64,000 bases of DNA from Blastococcus sp. VKM Ac-2987 (GTDB lineage Bacteria; Actinomycetota; Actinomycetes; Mycobacteriales; Geodermatophilaceae): positions 200,928 to 264,927 of the forward strand of contig NZ_JAPVBG010000002.1 in assembly GCF_026967805.1 (NCBI RefSeq). Direction: 5' to 3'. The notes below the pieces were generated by a model. The model ran no database searches, was not told the DNA's origin, and was given only the letters and a program-made list of their open reading frames with translations. Within the stretch, counting starts at the first letter, position 1. Every line of letters starts with the position of its first letter. The translations under genes were made by a program, and so were the position numbers. This document shows, piece after piece, positions 56,259 to 64,000 of the stretch.

Positions 56259-58772
56259 GTGGACGGTCTGGACGACATCGTCGAGGAGTTCCTGGTCGAG
56301 AGCCACGAGAACCTCGACCAGCTCGACACGGACCTGGTGGCCCTCGAGCAGGAGCCGAACTCCCGCGAGCGGCTGTCGAGCATCTTCCGGACCATCCACA
56401 CCATCAAGGGCACCAGCGGCTTCCTGGCCTTCAACCGGCTGGAGGAGGTCACCCACGTCGGCGAGAACATGTTGTCCCGGCTGCGGGACGGCGAGCTCGC
56501 CCTGACGCCGACCCGGACCAGCGTCCTGCTGCAGATGGTCGACACCGTCCGGGCCCTGCTGACCTCCATCGAGGCCAGCGGCGGCGAGGGCTCGGTGGAT
56601 GTCTCCGCCGTCGTCGCCGACATCAGCGCCGCCATGGAGGACGGCCCGGTCGCGGACGCCGCCCCGGCGCCGGAAGCCCCGGCTGCCGTCGAGGTCCCGG
56701 TCGCCGTCGAGGTCCCGGCCGCCGTCGCGGCTCCGGCCGCCCCGGCACCGGCCGCGAGGAAGGTGCCGGCTCCGAGGAAGGCGCCTGCTGCGAGGAAGGC
56801 GCCTGCTGCGAGGAAGGCGCCTGCGGCCCCCGCCGCCCCGAAGGCGCCGGCCAGGCGCGCCGGCCGCGCCAAGGCCGCCCCCGCCCCCGCCCCCGCCCCC
56901 GTCGTCGTCATCGACGTCGAGGAGCTGCACGTCGACCTGCCCGAGGAGCCGGTGATCCCGGCCCCCGTCGCCGAGGAGCACCCGGTGCCCGAGCCCACCG
57001 TCGCGGACCACCCGGAAGGGGAGGCAGTGCCGGCCGACGCCGCCGGCGGTCAGGTCCGCCGCGCCGTCGCGGACAGCACCATCCGCGTCGACGTCGACCT
57101 GCTCGACGAGCTCATGCTCCTCGTCGGCGAGCTGGTGCTCACCCGCAACCAGATCGTGCAGAACGTCGCGCGGCAGACCGACACCGACCTGATCCGCGCC
57201 TCCCAGCGGCTGAACCTCATCGCCAGCGAGCTGCAGGAAGGCGTCATGAAGACGCGCATGCAGCCCATCGACCACATCTGGTCCAAGCTGCCGCGCGTCG
57301 TCCGCGACCTCGGCCTGCAGCTGAAGAAGTCGATCCGTCTGGACATGGAGGGCCGGGACACCGAGCTCGACAAGACCCTCCTCGAGGCGGTCAAGGACCC
57401 GCTGACCCACCTGGTCCGGAACTCCGTCGACCACGGCATCGAGGCACCCGAGGACCGCAGGCGAGCCGGCAAGCCCGCCGAGGGCGTCCTCACCCTCCGC
57501 GCGCGGCACGAGAGCGGCCAGGTCGTGGTCGAGGTGGCCGACGACGGCGCCGGTATCGACCCGGTCAAGCTCGGCGCCAAGGCGGTCCAGCGCGGGCTGC
57601 TCACCCAGGACGCGCTGTCCCGGATGAGCCCGGCCGACATCCTGCAGCTGATCTTCCTGCCCGGCTTCTCCACCGCCGCGGCGGTCACCAACGTCTCCGG
57701 CCGCGGTGTCGGCATGGACGTCGTCAAGACCAACATCGAGTCCATCGGCGGCACGATCGAGGTCGAGTCCGACGCGGGGGTGGGCACCGTCTGCCGGCTG
57801 CGCATCCCGCTGACGCTGGCGATCGTGCCGGCGCTGACCGTGGAGTGCGCCACCGACCGCTACGCCATCCCGCAGATCAGCCTGCAGGAGCTCGTCAGCC
57901 TGGACGCCGAGAAGGCCGTCAACGCCGTCGAGGAGGTCGGCGGGGCGCAGGTCTACCGGCTCCGCGGCGAGCTGCTCCCGCTGGTCCGGCTCACCGACGT
58001 CCTCGGCCTCACCTCCGAGCGGCACGACGGGCACGTCGTCATCGCCGTCCTGCGCTCCGAGGGCCGGCGCTTCGGCCTGGTCGTGGACCGGGTCATCAAC
58101 ACCGAGGAGATCGTCGTCAAGGCCGTCGGCGGCCAGCTCAAGGCGATCGGCCTGTACTCCGGGGCGACCGTCCTCGGCGACGGCACCGTGGCGCTGATCC
58201 TCGACGTGCAGGCGCTCGCCCGCCGCGCCCTGCGCACGGAGACCACCGACCGCCAGGAGGCCCGCGCGGGCTCGCTGCAGATCGCGGCCGCAGAGACCGA
58301 GCGGCAGCGGATGCTGCTGGCCGCCATCGGCGGCGGCCGCCGGGTGGCCATCCCGCTCGACACCGTCACCCGCCTCGAGCAGGTGCGCACCGAGTCGGTG
58401 GAGAAGGTCGGCAACCGGGAGGTCGTCCAGTACCGCGGGGCGATCCTGCCGATCGTCCGGCTCGACCGGCACCTGGGCGCCTACGGCGAGTCCGACCGCG
58501 AGGTGCTCGAGGTCATCGTCTACGCCGACCACGGTCGCAGCGTCGCCATCGTCGTCGAGGAGATCCTCGACATCGTCGACGGCGAGGCCGCGGTGCGCAG
58601 CGACATCGACGACATGGGCCTGCTCGGCTCCGCCGTCCTCGGCGACCGCGTGACCGAGCTGCTCGACGTCCGCGCCGCGATCCTGGCGGCCGACCCGCAG
58701 TTCTACTCGGCTCCCTCTGCTGCCCTCTCCTCGGCGCCGTCCGGCGTCGCCGACTCCCTGCTGGAGGTCTGA
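56259..58772 (+). CDS. cheA: Chemotaxis histidine kinase CheA with two CheW-like domains
   Basis: 837 residues from a GTG. HPt domain about 1-110 with phosphohistidine H47 (FRTIHTIKGTSGFLAF), an Ala/Pro/Lys linker about 130-265 with repeated APAARK units, dimerisation domain about 268-340 (DVDLLDELMLLVGELVLTRN), ATPase domain about 340-520 (LVRNSVDHGIEAPEDRR, VEVADDGAGID, GFSTAAAV, GRGVGMDVVK), then a first CheW domain about 525-660 and a second about 685-815 (RRVAIPLDTVTRLEQVRTES, YRGAILPIVRLDRHLG). Usual CheA has a single CheW domain. No separate CheY-binding P2 domain is evident; the linker may stand in for it. CheW follows by one base. Confidence 0.95.
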   Translation: MDGLDDIVEEFLVESHENLDQLDTDLVALEQEPNSRERLSSIFRTIHTIKGTSGFLAFNRLEEVTHVGENMLSRLRDGELALTPTRTSVLLQMVDTVRALLTSIEASGGEGSVDVSAVVADISAAMEDGPVADAAPAPEAPAAVEVPVAVEVPAAVAAPAAPAPAARKVPAPRKAPAARKAPAARKAPAAPAAPKAPARRAGRAKAAPAPAPAPVVVIDVEELHVDLPEEPVIPAPVAEEHPVPEPTVADHPEGEAVPADAAGGQVRRAVADSTIRVDVDLLDELMLLVGELVLTRNQIVQNVARQTDTDLIRASQRLNLIASELQEGVMKTRMQPIDHIWSKLPRVVRDLGLQLKKSIRLDMEGRDTELDKTLLEAVKDPLTHLVRNSVDHGIEAPEDRRRAGKPAEGVLTLRARHESGQVVVEVADDGAGIDPVKLGAKAVQRGLLTQDALSRMSPADILQLIFLPGFSTAAAVTNVSGRGVGMDVVKTNIESIGGTIEVESDAGVGTVCRLRIPLTLAIVPALTVECATDRYAIPQISLQELVSLDAEKAVNAVEEVGGAQVYRLRGELLPLVRLTDVLGLTSERHDGHVVIAVLRSEGRRFGLVVDRVINTEEIVVKAVGGQLKAIGLYSGATVLGDGTVALILDVQALARRALRTETTDRQEARAGSLQIAAAETERQRMLLAAIGGGRRVAIPLDTVTRLEQVRTESVEKVGNREVVQYRGAILPIVRLDRHLGAYGESDREVLEVIVYADHGRSVAIVVEEILDIVDGEAAVRSDIDDMGLLGSAVLGDRVTELLDVRAAILAADPQFYSAPSAALSSAPSGVADSLLEV
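56763..56826 (+). repeat. 18-bp tandem repeat in the CheA linker
   Basis: Successive gcgaggaaggcgcctgct units encode (ARKAPA) repeats. The copies are nearly identical, so length may vary between strains. Confidence 0.8.
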
Positions 58773-58773
58773 C

Positions 58774-59241
58774 GTGACCGCTCCGACCGGTGCCCTGTCC
58801 ACCAAGGGCTCAGCCCCCGCGACCAGCGGCCAGCTGGCCACCTTCCGGCTGGACGGCGACCTGTACGGCATCGAGGTCGAGCACGTGCAGGAGGTGCTGC
58901 GCAGCCAGCAGCTCACCCGCGTGCCGCTCGCGCCGACGGCCGTCGCCGGCCTGATCAACCTGCGGGGCCAGGTGGTCACCGCGATCGAGTTGCGCGAGCG
59001 GCTCGGCCGGCCGCCCCGCCCCGAGGGCACCGACCCCGTCGTCATCGTCGTCCGGCTGCACGGCGAGGCCGTGAGCATGCTGGTCGACTCCATCGCCGAC
59101 GTGGTCGACGTGGACGCCGGTGACTTCGAGGCGCCGCCGGACACGCTCGAGGGCCAGGCCCGCGACCTCATCCGCGGCGCGTACAAGCTCGACGGGAAGC
59201 TGCTGCTGGCCCTGGACGTCCAGAGGGCCGTCAGCGCCTAG
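58774..59241 (+). CDS. cheW: Chemotaxis coupling protein CheW
   Basis: 155 residues from a GTG. ATFRLDGDLYGIEVEHVQEV near 22, LAPTAVAGLINLRGQVVTAI near 52 and VSMLVDSIADVVDVD near 102 are the three CheW blocks that bridge receptor and CheA. N-terminal Ser/Ala/Gly extension of about 18 residues. RBS ggagg lies within the end of cheA, so the two are translated together. Confidence 0.95.
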   Translation: MTAPTGALSTKGSAPATSGQLATFRLDGDLYGIEVEHVQEVLRSQQLTRVPLAPTAVAGLINLRGQVVTAIELRERLGRPPRPEGTDPVVIVVRLHGEAVSMLVDSIADVVDVDAGDFEAPPDTLEGQARDLIRGAYKLDGKLLLALDVQRAVSA

Positions 59242-59260
59242 CGCTCTGTCGTCCTCCGGA

Positions 59261-59430
59261 CGACACCGCGGCCAGGTGCCGTCCCCGGGTGGGCGGAGCG
59301 CGTCCGCCGCGCCTGCGCGGACCCTCCGGGCCCACTCGGCACGACACCGCGGCCAGGTGCCGTCCCCGGTCCGGCGGAGCGCGTCCGTCGGGCCTGCGCG
59401 GACCCTCCGGGCCCACTCGGCACGACCAGG
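59261..59430. repeat. Tandem 81-bp repeat (2 copies), same family as 2-270
   Basis: Copies start at 59261 and 59342, with the first bases of a third at 59423. Core caccgcggccaggtgccgtc and cgcctgcgcggaccctccgg match the 116-bp unit at the window start, minus about 35 bases. Confidence 0.85.
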
Positions 59431-59438
59431 CGACAGCA

Positions 59439-59470
59439 GAGCGGCGGGGAGGGATGCCTCCCCGCCGCTC
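59439..59470. terminator. Bidirectional terminator between cheW and the sensor kinase
   Basis: Perfect 14-bp stem gagcggcggggagg/cctccccgccgctc with loop gatg; its right end overlaps the stop codon of the kinase gene. Confidence 0.85.
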
Positions 59471-60824
59471 AGCCGTCTCCGGGGCCGAGGGCGAGGGTCA
59501 CCGCGAGGCCGCCGTCGGGAGCGTTCACCGCGGTCACCCGGCCGCCGTGCGCGGTGGCGACTGCGGCGACGATGGCCAGCCCCAGCCCGGCGCCACCCCG
59601 TTCGTGCCGGGCGTCGTCGACCCGGCTGAAGCGGTCGAACAGCAGTGGCAACCGGTCCGCCGGGACGCCGGGGCCGGTGTCCCGGACGGCGATCTCAGCG
59701 CTCTCCGCACCGGTGTCGCGCACCTCGACGGTCACGGCCCCGCCGTCGGGCGTGTGGCGCAGCGCGTTGTCGACGAGGTTCGCCACCGCCCGCTCCACGC
59801 CCACCGCGTCGGCGCGCACCACCGCGGCTCCGGTGGCCCCCAGCCGCACCCGCCGCCGCGCCGCGAGCGTGCCGAAGCGGGCGACCACCCGGGCGACGAG
59901 CTCGTCCAGGTCCAGCGGCCGGGAGGCCTCCAGGTGACCGCTGTCGGCGCGGGCGAGCAGCAGCAGGTCGTCGACCAGGCCGGAGAGCCGGCCGGCCTCG
60001 GCCAGGGCGGTGTCCAGGCCCCGGCGGACCGTCCCGTCGGGTGAGCGGTCGCGGGCCAGCTCCACCTCCGCGGTGAGGATCGCCAGCGGCGTCCGCAGCT
60101 CGTGGCTGGAGTCAGCGGTGAACGACCGCTCCCGCGCCACCGCGGCCGCAAGCCGGTCGAGCAGGCCGTTGAGGGTGAGCACGAGGCGGCCGACCTCGTC
60201 CATGCGTGCGGGCGGGGACAACCGGCGGGAGAGGTCCGCTCCGCTGAGAGCCAGCGCCTCGTCGGTCGCCCGCCGGACAGGCGCGAGCCCGCGGCGGGCG
60301 ATGCCGTACCCGAGGAACCCGGCGAGGACGGTGGCCAGGCCGGCGGCCGGCACGAACCCGGCGACGAAGGCCTCCTGCGCGTCGGACACCTCCTCGAGCT
60401 CGGTGGCCACGACGGCGACCGCGGCCCCGTACGGGACGGCGAGCACCCGCAGCCGCTCCCCGTCCGCGCGCACCGTCCGCAGCACCGGCTCGCCGTCCCG
60501 GGCCCGGGCGAGGTCGTCGGCGCCCAGCAGCGGCCGGTCGGCCACGTCGTCCCCGGCCGCCCCGACCACGCGCCCGCCGTCGACGACCTGCACGGTGCGG
60601 TCGGCGAGGTCGAGCCCGAGGCCGTCCTCGTCGACGTCCCGGCCGACCAGGTCCGCAGGCAGGGCCGCCGCGAGATCGGTGAGCCGCTGGTCGACGCCTT
60701 CGCGCAGGGCGGCGCCGAGCAGCACGTGCACCACCACCCCGACGAGCACCAGCAGCCCGGCGAGCGAGGCCGCCGACAGCATCGCCAGCCGGACGCTGAT
60801 CGGCAGCCGGGAGGCGGCTCTCAC
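59469..60824 (-). CDS. Sensor histidine kinase, two-component
   Basis: 451 residues from a GTG. TM1 about 15-38, extracytoplasmic sensor about 39-145, TM2 about 150-172, HAMP about 173-225, dimerisation H-box SFTADSSHELRTPLAILTAE near 237, N-box VANLVDNALRHTPDGG, G1 VRDTGPGVPADR and G2 GGAGLGLAIVAAVATAHGGR. It phosphorylates the regulator encoded upstream, with which it overlaps by GTGA. The signal is unknown. The pair splits the che genes but shares no motif with them. Confidence 0.93.
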   Translation of the reverse strand: MRAASRLPISVRLAMLSAASLAGLLVLVGVVVHVLLGAALREGVDQRLTDLAAALPADLVGRDVDEDGLGLDLADRTVQVVDGGRVVGAAGDDVADRPLLGADDLARARDGEPVLRTVRADGERLRVLAVPYGAAVAVVATELEEVSDAQEAFVAGFVPAAGLATVLAGFLGYGIARRGLAPVRRATDEALALSGADLSRRLSPPARMDEVGRLVLTLNGLLDRLAAAVARERSFTADSSHELRTPLAILTAEVELARDRSPDGTVRRGLDTALAEAGRLSGLVDDLLLLARADSGHLEASRPLDLDELVARVVARFGTLAARRRVRLGATGAAVVRADAVGVERAVANLVDNALRHTPDGGAVTVEVRDTGAESAEIAVRDTGPGVPADRLPLLFDRFSRVDDARHERGGAGLGLAIVAAVATAHGGRVTAVNAPDGGLAVTLALGPGDG

Positions 60825-61504
60825 GGGCGGGGGTCCGGGCACGCCACCCGGTAGCCCGAACCCCGCACGGTCTGCACCAGGTCCAGGCCGAACCGGCGGT
60901 CGATCTTGTCGCGGAGGTACTTCACGTAGACGTCGACCACGTTCGACTGGCCGTCGTAGTCGTGCCCCCAGACGTGCTCGAGGATCTGCGCCCGCGACAG
61001 CACGTGCCCGGGGTGCCGCAGCAGGAACTCCAGCAGGGTGAACTCGCGGCGGGAGAGCTCCACCACCTGGTCGGAGCAGCGCACCACCCGGGCCGCCGGG
61101 TCCAGGGAGAGCGGTCCGCAGCCGAGCACCGACGGGCGTGGCGGGGCCCCGCGGCGGTGCAGGGCGCGCAACCGGCCGAGCAGCTCGGTGAACGCGAACG
61201 GCTTGACCAGGTAGTCGTCGGCTCCGGCGTCCAGGCCGTGCACCCGGTCGGGCACGGCGTCCCGGGCGGTGAGCATGAGCACCGGCGTCCACACCTGCCT
61301 GGCGCGCAGGCCTGCGCAGACGGCGAACCCGTCCATGCCGGGGAGCATCACGTCGAGCACGACCGCGTCGTAGCTCCCGGACGTGGCGCGGGCGAGCCCG
61401 GCCGGCCCGTCGGCGACGGCGTCCACGGCGTGCCCGGCCTCGGTCAGGCCGCGCACCAGGACGTCCCGCATGTTGCCGTGGTCCTCGACGACCAGCACCC
61501 GCAT
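60821..61504 (-). CDS. OmpR/PhoB-type response regulator
   Basis: 227 residues. Receiver domain with phospho-acceptor D51 (AVVLDVMLPGMDGFAV), acidic E7/D8, switch T near 79 and K near 101 (DDYLVKPFAF). Winged helix about 130-225 (SRREFTLLEFLLRHPGHVLS, YVKYLRDKIDRRFG, VRGSGYRV). Divergent from the PepSY gene across 136 bp that holds an 11-bp-spaced CTCATC direct repeat, so it probably controls that gene and itself. Confidence 0.95.
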   Translation of the reverse strand: MRVLVVEDHGNMRDVLVRGLTEAGHAVDAVADGPAGLARATSGSYDAVVLDVMLPGMDGFAVCAGLRARQVWTPVLMLTARDAVPDRVHGLDAGADDYLVKPFAFTELLGRLRALHRRGAPPRPSVLGCGPLSLDPAARVVRCSDQVVELSRREFTLLEFLLRHPGHVLSRAQILEHVWGHDYDGQSNVVDVYVKYLRDKIDRRFGLDLVQTVRGSGYRVACPDPRP

Positions 61505-61640
61505 GACCGCGAGCGTGGCACGACCGGATGAGGGGACGGTGAGAGCGGCGCTCAGCTGCGGCTCATCGAATCCTCATCCGGCGCGGGCACCGTGGTGGAC
61601 GAGCCCGGCACCAGGCCGGGCCGTCGGAGGAGGAGACCTC
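61505..61640. promoter_or_regulatory. Divergent promoter with OmpR-type direct repeats
   Basis: CTCATC occurs at 61562-61567 and 61573-61578, exactly 11 bp apart as in OmpR/PhoB operators. A reverse copy, ccggatgagg at 61524-61533, pairs with cctcatccgg at 61572-61581. The regulator encoded on the minus strand is the natural ligand. Confidence 0.5.
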
Positions 61641-62057
61641 ATGCGCATCGGCAAGCGAACCGCCGTCATAACCGCGAGCACCGCCGTCGTCCTGGCCGCG
61701 GCCGGCGGGGTGGCCGTCGCCACCGTCGGGGGAGAGGACGGGGACGACCTGACCCGCCCGGGCACCGTGGCCGTCGACGGGGCCACGCTGCCCGAGGACG
61801 ACGTCGCCGAGCGGGAAGCGCTCGCGGAACTCGCCACCGTCGCCGAGGACGACGCCGCCGAGGCCGCGGTGGAGTCCCTGGGCGGGGGAGAGGTGCTCGG
61901 TGCCGAGCTCGAGGACGAGGACGGGTACGTGGTCTGGGAGATCGAGGTGCGCGCCGACGACGGCACCGTGCACGAGGTGACCGTCGATGCCGGGGACGCC
62001 GCCGTGCTCGGTACCGAGGTGGAGGACGACGACGACGACGACGGCGACATCGACTGA
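61641..62057 (+). CDS. PepSY-domain exported protein
   Basis: 138 residues; ggaggaggag precedes the ATG. N-terminal signal/anchor (RIGKRTAVITASTAVVLAAA), then acidic residues and a PepSY module about 60-125 (AAEAAVESLGGGEVLGAELE, DGYVVWEIEVRADDGTVHEV, VTVDAGDAAVLGTEVE). The end is a run of Asp. PepSY domains often inhibit or sense extracytoplasmic proteases. It probably belongs to the signal input or output of the adjacent two-component system. Confidence 0.85.
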   Translation: MRIGKRTAVITASTAVVLAAAGGVAVATVGGEDGDDLTRPGTVAVDGATLPEDDVAEREALAELATVAEDDAAEAAVESLGGGEVLGAELEDEDGYVVWEIEVRADDGTVHEVTVDAGDAAVLGTEVEDDDDDDGDID

Positions 62058-62234
62058 GCCGGGACCCCGGGTAGCGATCGGTCACCGAGGGTTACCTATC
62101 GCTGACGGTGCACCCTGCGACACGCGCAGTAGGCGGAACCCGGCTCCAGCGATCGGGTGACGTGCGCATGGCGCTTCGCCGGTCGGGCAGTCAGCATGGG
62201 TCGTCCTGTTCCCGGCTGCCGCGGAGGCCCTGCC

Positions 62235-63140
62235 ATGCCCTATTCGCTGGTCAGTGCCGCCACCCTGGGCTTCGACCTCGTGCGGCTACCCGCCGGGCGC
62301 TCGGTCGCCGAGGTGCTCCTCACCGGCCTGGGCGCGGACGAGGCCGCCGTCTCCCGGCTGGCCGCGGTGCACCCGGCCCGTGGGCTGGACCGCGAGCGCC
62401 GCGGGGTGCGCGCCGTCCGGTCCCGTCGGGCGCGCGAGATGGCCGCCGGCGTGCCGCACATGCGGTCGGCCGCCGACGCCGGCCGCGGCGCGGGCGACCG
62501 GGCGGCCCTGCTGGTCGCCCAGCTCGAGCAGGGCACCATCGGTGACGCCCCCACGCTGGAGCGGCTGCTCCGCGAGGACGTCCTGGGCGCCGAGCACCCG
62601 CTGCGGGCCGGGTGGGACGCCGACGAGTGGGACGAGGCCGCCGACGTGCTGGCCGACGCGGCCGTGGGCTTCTGGGCGGCCGGCGTGCTGCCGCCCCTGG
62701 TCCGGCGCGACCTGACGGCGGCGTTCGACCGGGCGCTGGACGGGGGTCCGCTGGCCGGTCCGGGCTCGTGGGGCCTGGGCCCGGCGGCGGACGAGCTGAC
62801 CGCCTTCCTCGCCGCCGTCCGCGACCTGGACGACGCCGGCCGCACCCGCTGGCGGCTCGCCGTCGACGAGGGGCGGGCCGAGCGCCGTCCGTGGGCGACC
62901 GCGATGCACGAGGCCTCCTGGGGCGCTCACGTGTCGGGCCGCATCCGCGCGCTCGCCGCGGCCCAGCTGCTGGCCGTCCAGGCCTTCCTCGACGGCGGCT
63001 TCGACCTGCACGACGGCGCGGCGGGCGTGTGGAACGCCGTCTCCGGCTGCGTGCAGGCGATCGTCGTCGACGACCTGCTGGGCAGCGACGCCGTCGCCCT
63101 CCTGCGCGCCCCCGGCCGCCGGGTCGCCGCGCTCCGCTGA
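62235..63140 (+). CDS. Hypothetical protein, function unknown
   Basis: 301 residues from an ATG with ggagg nine bases upstream. Helix-rich with many Ala, Asp and Arg; no signal peptide, membrane helix or known catalytic motif was recognised. Notable segments: DRERRGVRAVRSRRAREMAA near 57, DEAADVLADAAVGFWAAGV near 138, and WGAHVSGRIRALAAAQLLAV near 235. It stands alone between the PepSY gene and cheB; upstream lies a dyad agcgat/atcgct (62073-62103) around ggtcacc/ggttacc. Confidence 0.6.
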   Translation: MPYSLVSAATLGFDLVRLPAGRSVAEVLLTGLGADEAAVSRLAAVHPARGLDRERRGVRAVRSRRAREMAAGVPHMRSAADAGRGAGDRAALLVAQLEQGTIGDAPTLERLLREDVLGAEHPLRAGWDADEWDEAADVLADAAVGFWAAGVLPPLVRRDLTAAFDRALDGGPLAGPGSWGLGPAADELTAFLAAVRDLDDAGRTRWRLAVDEGRAERRPWATAMHEASWGAHVSGRIRALAAAQLLAVQAFLDGGFDLHDGAAGVWNAVSGCVQAIVVDDLLGSDAVALLRAPGRRVAALR

Positions 63141-63612
63141 CCGGCCCGCGGTGCCCGGCACCGCACGGCGTATCCCCAGATCGGACACCATTGCCACGGG
63201 TCGTGTCGACAATGGCCGTGCGGGTCGCCGACCCGGGTTCTGTCGACATTCATCGACGGCTAGAAGATAGGGCGACACATTCTGCGTGTCGCCTGGATTC
63301 CGGCTGCCCCGCGCCGAGAATCTCCCGGTAGCACCCGCCTTCCCCGGCCTCTCCGGCCGCGTGGGCGAAGCATTCCGGATGCGGCCATCCGGCCGCCGAT
63401 CCCCGCCACCGCCATTCCGAAGAATGGGCGCGCGGAGCTCGGGCGGTCATTCCGTCGCGCCCGGGAGCCGCTGCCGGCGTCTTCGTCGCCCATGTCCCGA
63501 GAACTTCGGGAGATGCCGGATGCCGTACCGCCGAAGGGCTCAAGCCGGGCGCGGACATGCCGATACAGACAACGTGCCCGCCGGTCGACGGGGGCAGGGG
63601 CCAGGAGGACGT
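63141..63612 (+). promoter_or_regulatory. cheB upstream region with shared motifs
   Basis: 472 bp without a gene. Two GTCGAC sites (cgtgtcgacaat 63202-63213; ctgtcgacatt 63240-63250), the first bracketed by ccattg/caatgg, and at least six CATTC/GAATG words (near 63248, 63279, 63371, 63412, 63422, 63448). These are the same words as before the receptors, so cheB is likely in one regulon with them. RBS ccaggagg lies before the GTG. Confidence 0.55.
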
Positions 63613-64000
63613 GTGAACCCGATCAAGGTGATGGTGGTCGACGACTCGGTCGTCGTCCGCAAGATCGTCACCGACGTGCTCTCCGCGGACCCGGGCATCG
63701 AGGTCGTGGGCACCGCTGTCAACGGCAAGGTCGCCGTCGGCAAGCTCGAGCAGCTCAAGCCCGACCTGATCACCATGGACATCGAGATGCCGGAGATGAA
63801 CGGCATCGAGGCGGTCCGGGCCATCCGCGGGGGCGCCGGGGGTGGAGCCGGGCGAGGGCACAGCCGCGTGCCGATCATCATGTTCAGCACGCTCACCGAG
63901 CGGGGCGCCACCGCCACCCTCGACGCCCTCTCCGCGGGGGCCAACGACTACGTCACCAAGCCGGCCAACGTCGGCAGCGTGGCGCAGTCGATGGAGAGCG
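63613..64000 (+). CDS. cheB: Chemotaxis methylesterase CheB (start only)
   Basis: 129 residues are visible; the gene runs off the window. Receiver domain with VVDDSVVVRK (D10/D11), phospho-acceptor D56 in ITMDIEMPEMNGIEAV, then MFSTLTERGATATLDALSAG and NDYVTKPANVGS, the sequence typical of CheB rather than CheY. The methylesterase domain must lie beyond 64000. It removes methyl groups from the receptors encoded upstream. The GTG at 63611 is followed at once by a stop, so 63613 is the start. Confidence 0.93.
   Translation, partial: MNPIKVMVVDDSVVVRKIVTDVLSADPGIEVVGTAVNGKVAVGKLEQLKPDLITMDIEMPEMNGIEAVRAIRGGAGGGAGRGHSRVPIIMFSTLTERGATATLDALSAGANDYVTKPANVGSVAQSMES

Noticed and set aside
55734..59186. 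1150-codon minus-strand frame across receptor 5, cheA and cheW
   Set aside because: Asp/Val/Gly-rich shadow of conserved che genes on the other strand.

Overview
The window looks like a piece of a high-GC actinobacterial chromosome, most probably from the family Geodermatophilaceae (Blastococcus/Geodermatophilus/Modestobacter type). This is an inference from gene content and style: the rpsF-ssb-rpsR-rplI-dnaB block, many GTG starts, many 4-base ATGA/GTGA overlaps, a DUF222-HNH gene, a DesA3-type desaturase with its reductase, and a large methyl-accepting chemotaxis cluster in an actinobacterium. No rRNA or tRNA gene was seen. The replication genes, a perfect TTGTCCACA DnaA box and three parS-like palindromes suggest a position not far from oriC.

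Layout. 1-1115: tandem 116-bp repeats and an endonuclease IV gene. 1255-4904: ribosomal protein/replication block (rpsF, ssb, rpsR, rplI, dnaB) with hairpin terminators. 5074-13890: secreted esterase, desaturase plus ferredoxin reductase facing a PucR-type regulator, a cyclase-like protein, a methyltransferase, an AGPS-like flavoprotein. 13887-18308: dinB, then thiM-thiE-thiD-tenA behind a TPP riboswitch. 18394-26374: SNF2-like helicase, DUF3152-LGFP secreted protein, hydrolase, YnfA, a frameshifted DUF222-HNH gene, DUF4190 protein, AraC regulator with a VOC protein. 26422-32965: phosphoglucomutase, PYGQ-repeat membrane protein, PAS-GGDEF diguanylate cyclase, HMG-CoA lyase with flavin reductase, glycine-rich and membrane proteins. 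33085-36981: iron-siderophore ABC importer behind an IdeR/DtxR-like box. 37163-46647: compatible-solute region (NAGGN amidotransferase and synthetase; trehalose otsAB) interrupted by an HTH/TerC pair with a yybP-ykoY riboswitch, a CoA racemase and two FluC channels. 46648-64000: five chemoreceptors in tandem, cheA, cheW, an inserted two-component system with a PepSY protein, one unknown gene, and the start of cheB.

How genes work together. The NAGGN pair and otsAB both make osmolytes, which fits a desiccation-tolerant soil or rock actinobacterium. The five receptors keep nearly the same signalling domain but have unrelated sensor domains, so they should feed one CheA/CheW array. Their upstream regions, and that of cheB, share recurring sequence words (a GTCGAC core and GGAATG/CATTCC), which points to a common regulator. 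Several regulatory RNAs are visible: TPP, yybP-ykoY, and a possible S6:S18 leader.

Most notable unexplained signals: the shared upstream module of the chemotaxis genes; two identical 16-bp palindromes, one of them inside a coding sequence; a perfect 21-bp inverted repeat inside the first codons of a siderophore permease; about 82-bp direct repeats bracketing the HTH/TerC unit; and a dispersed repeat family present in tandem at both 1-270 and 59261-59430.
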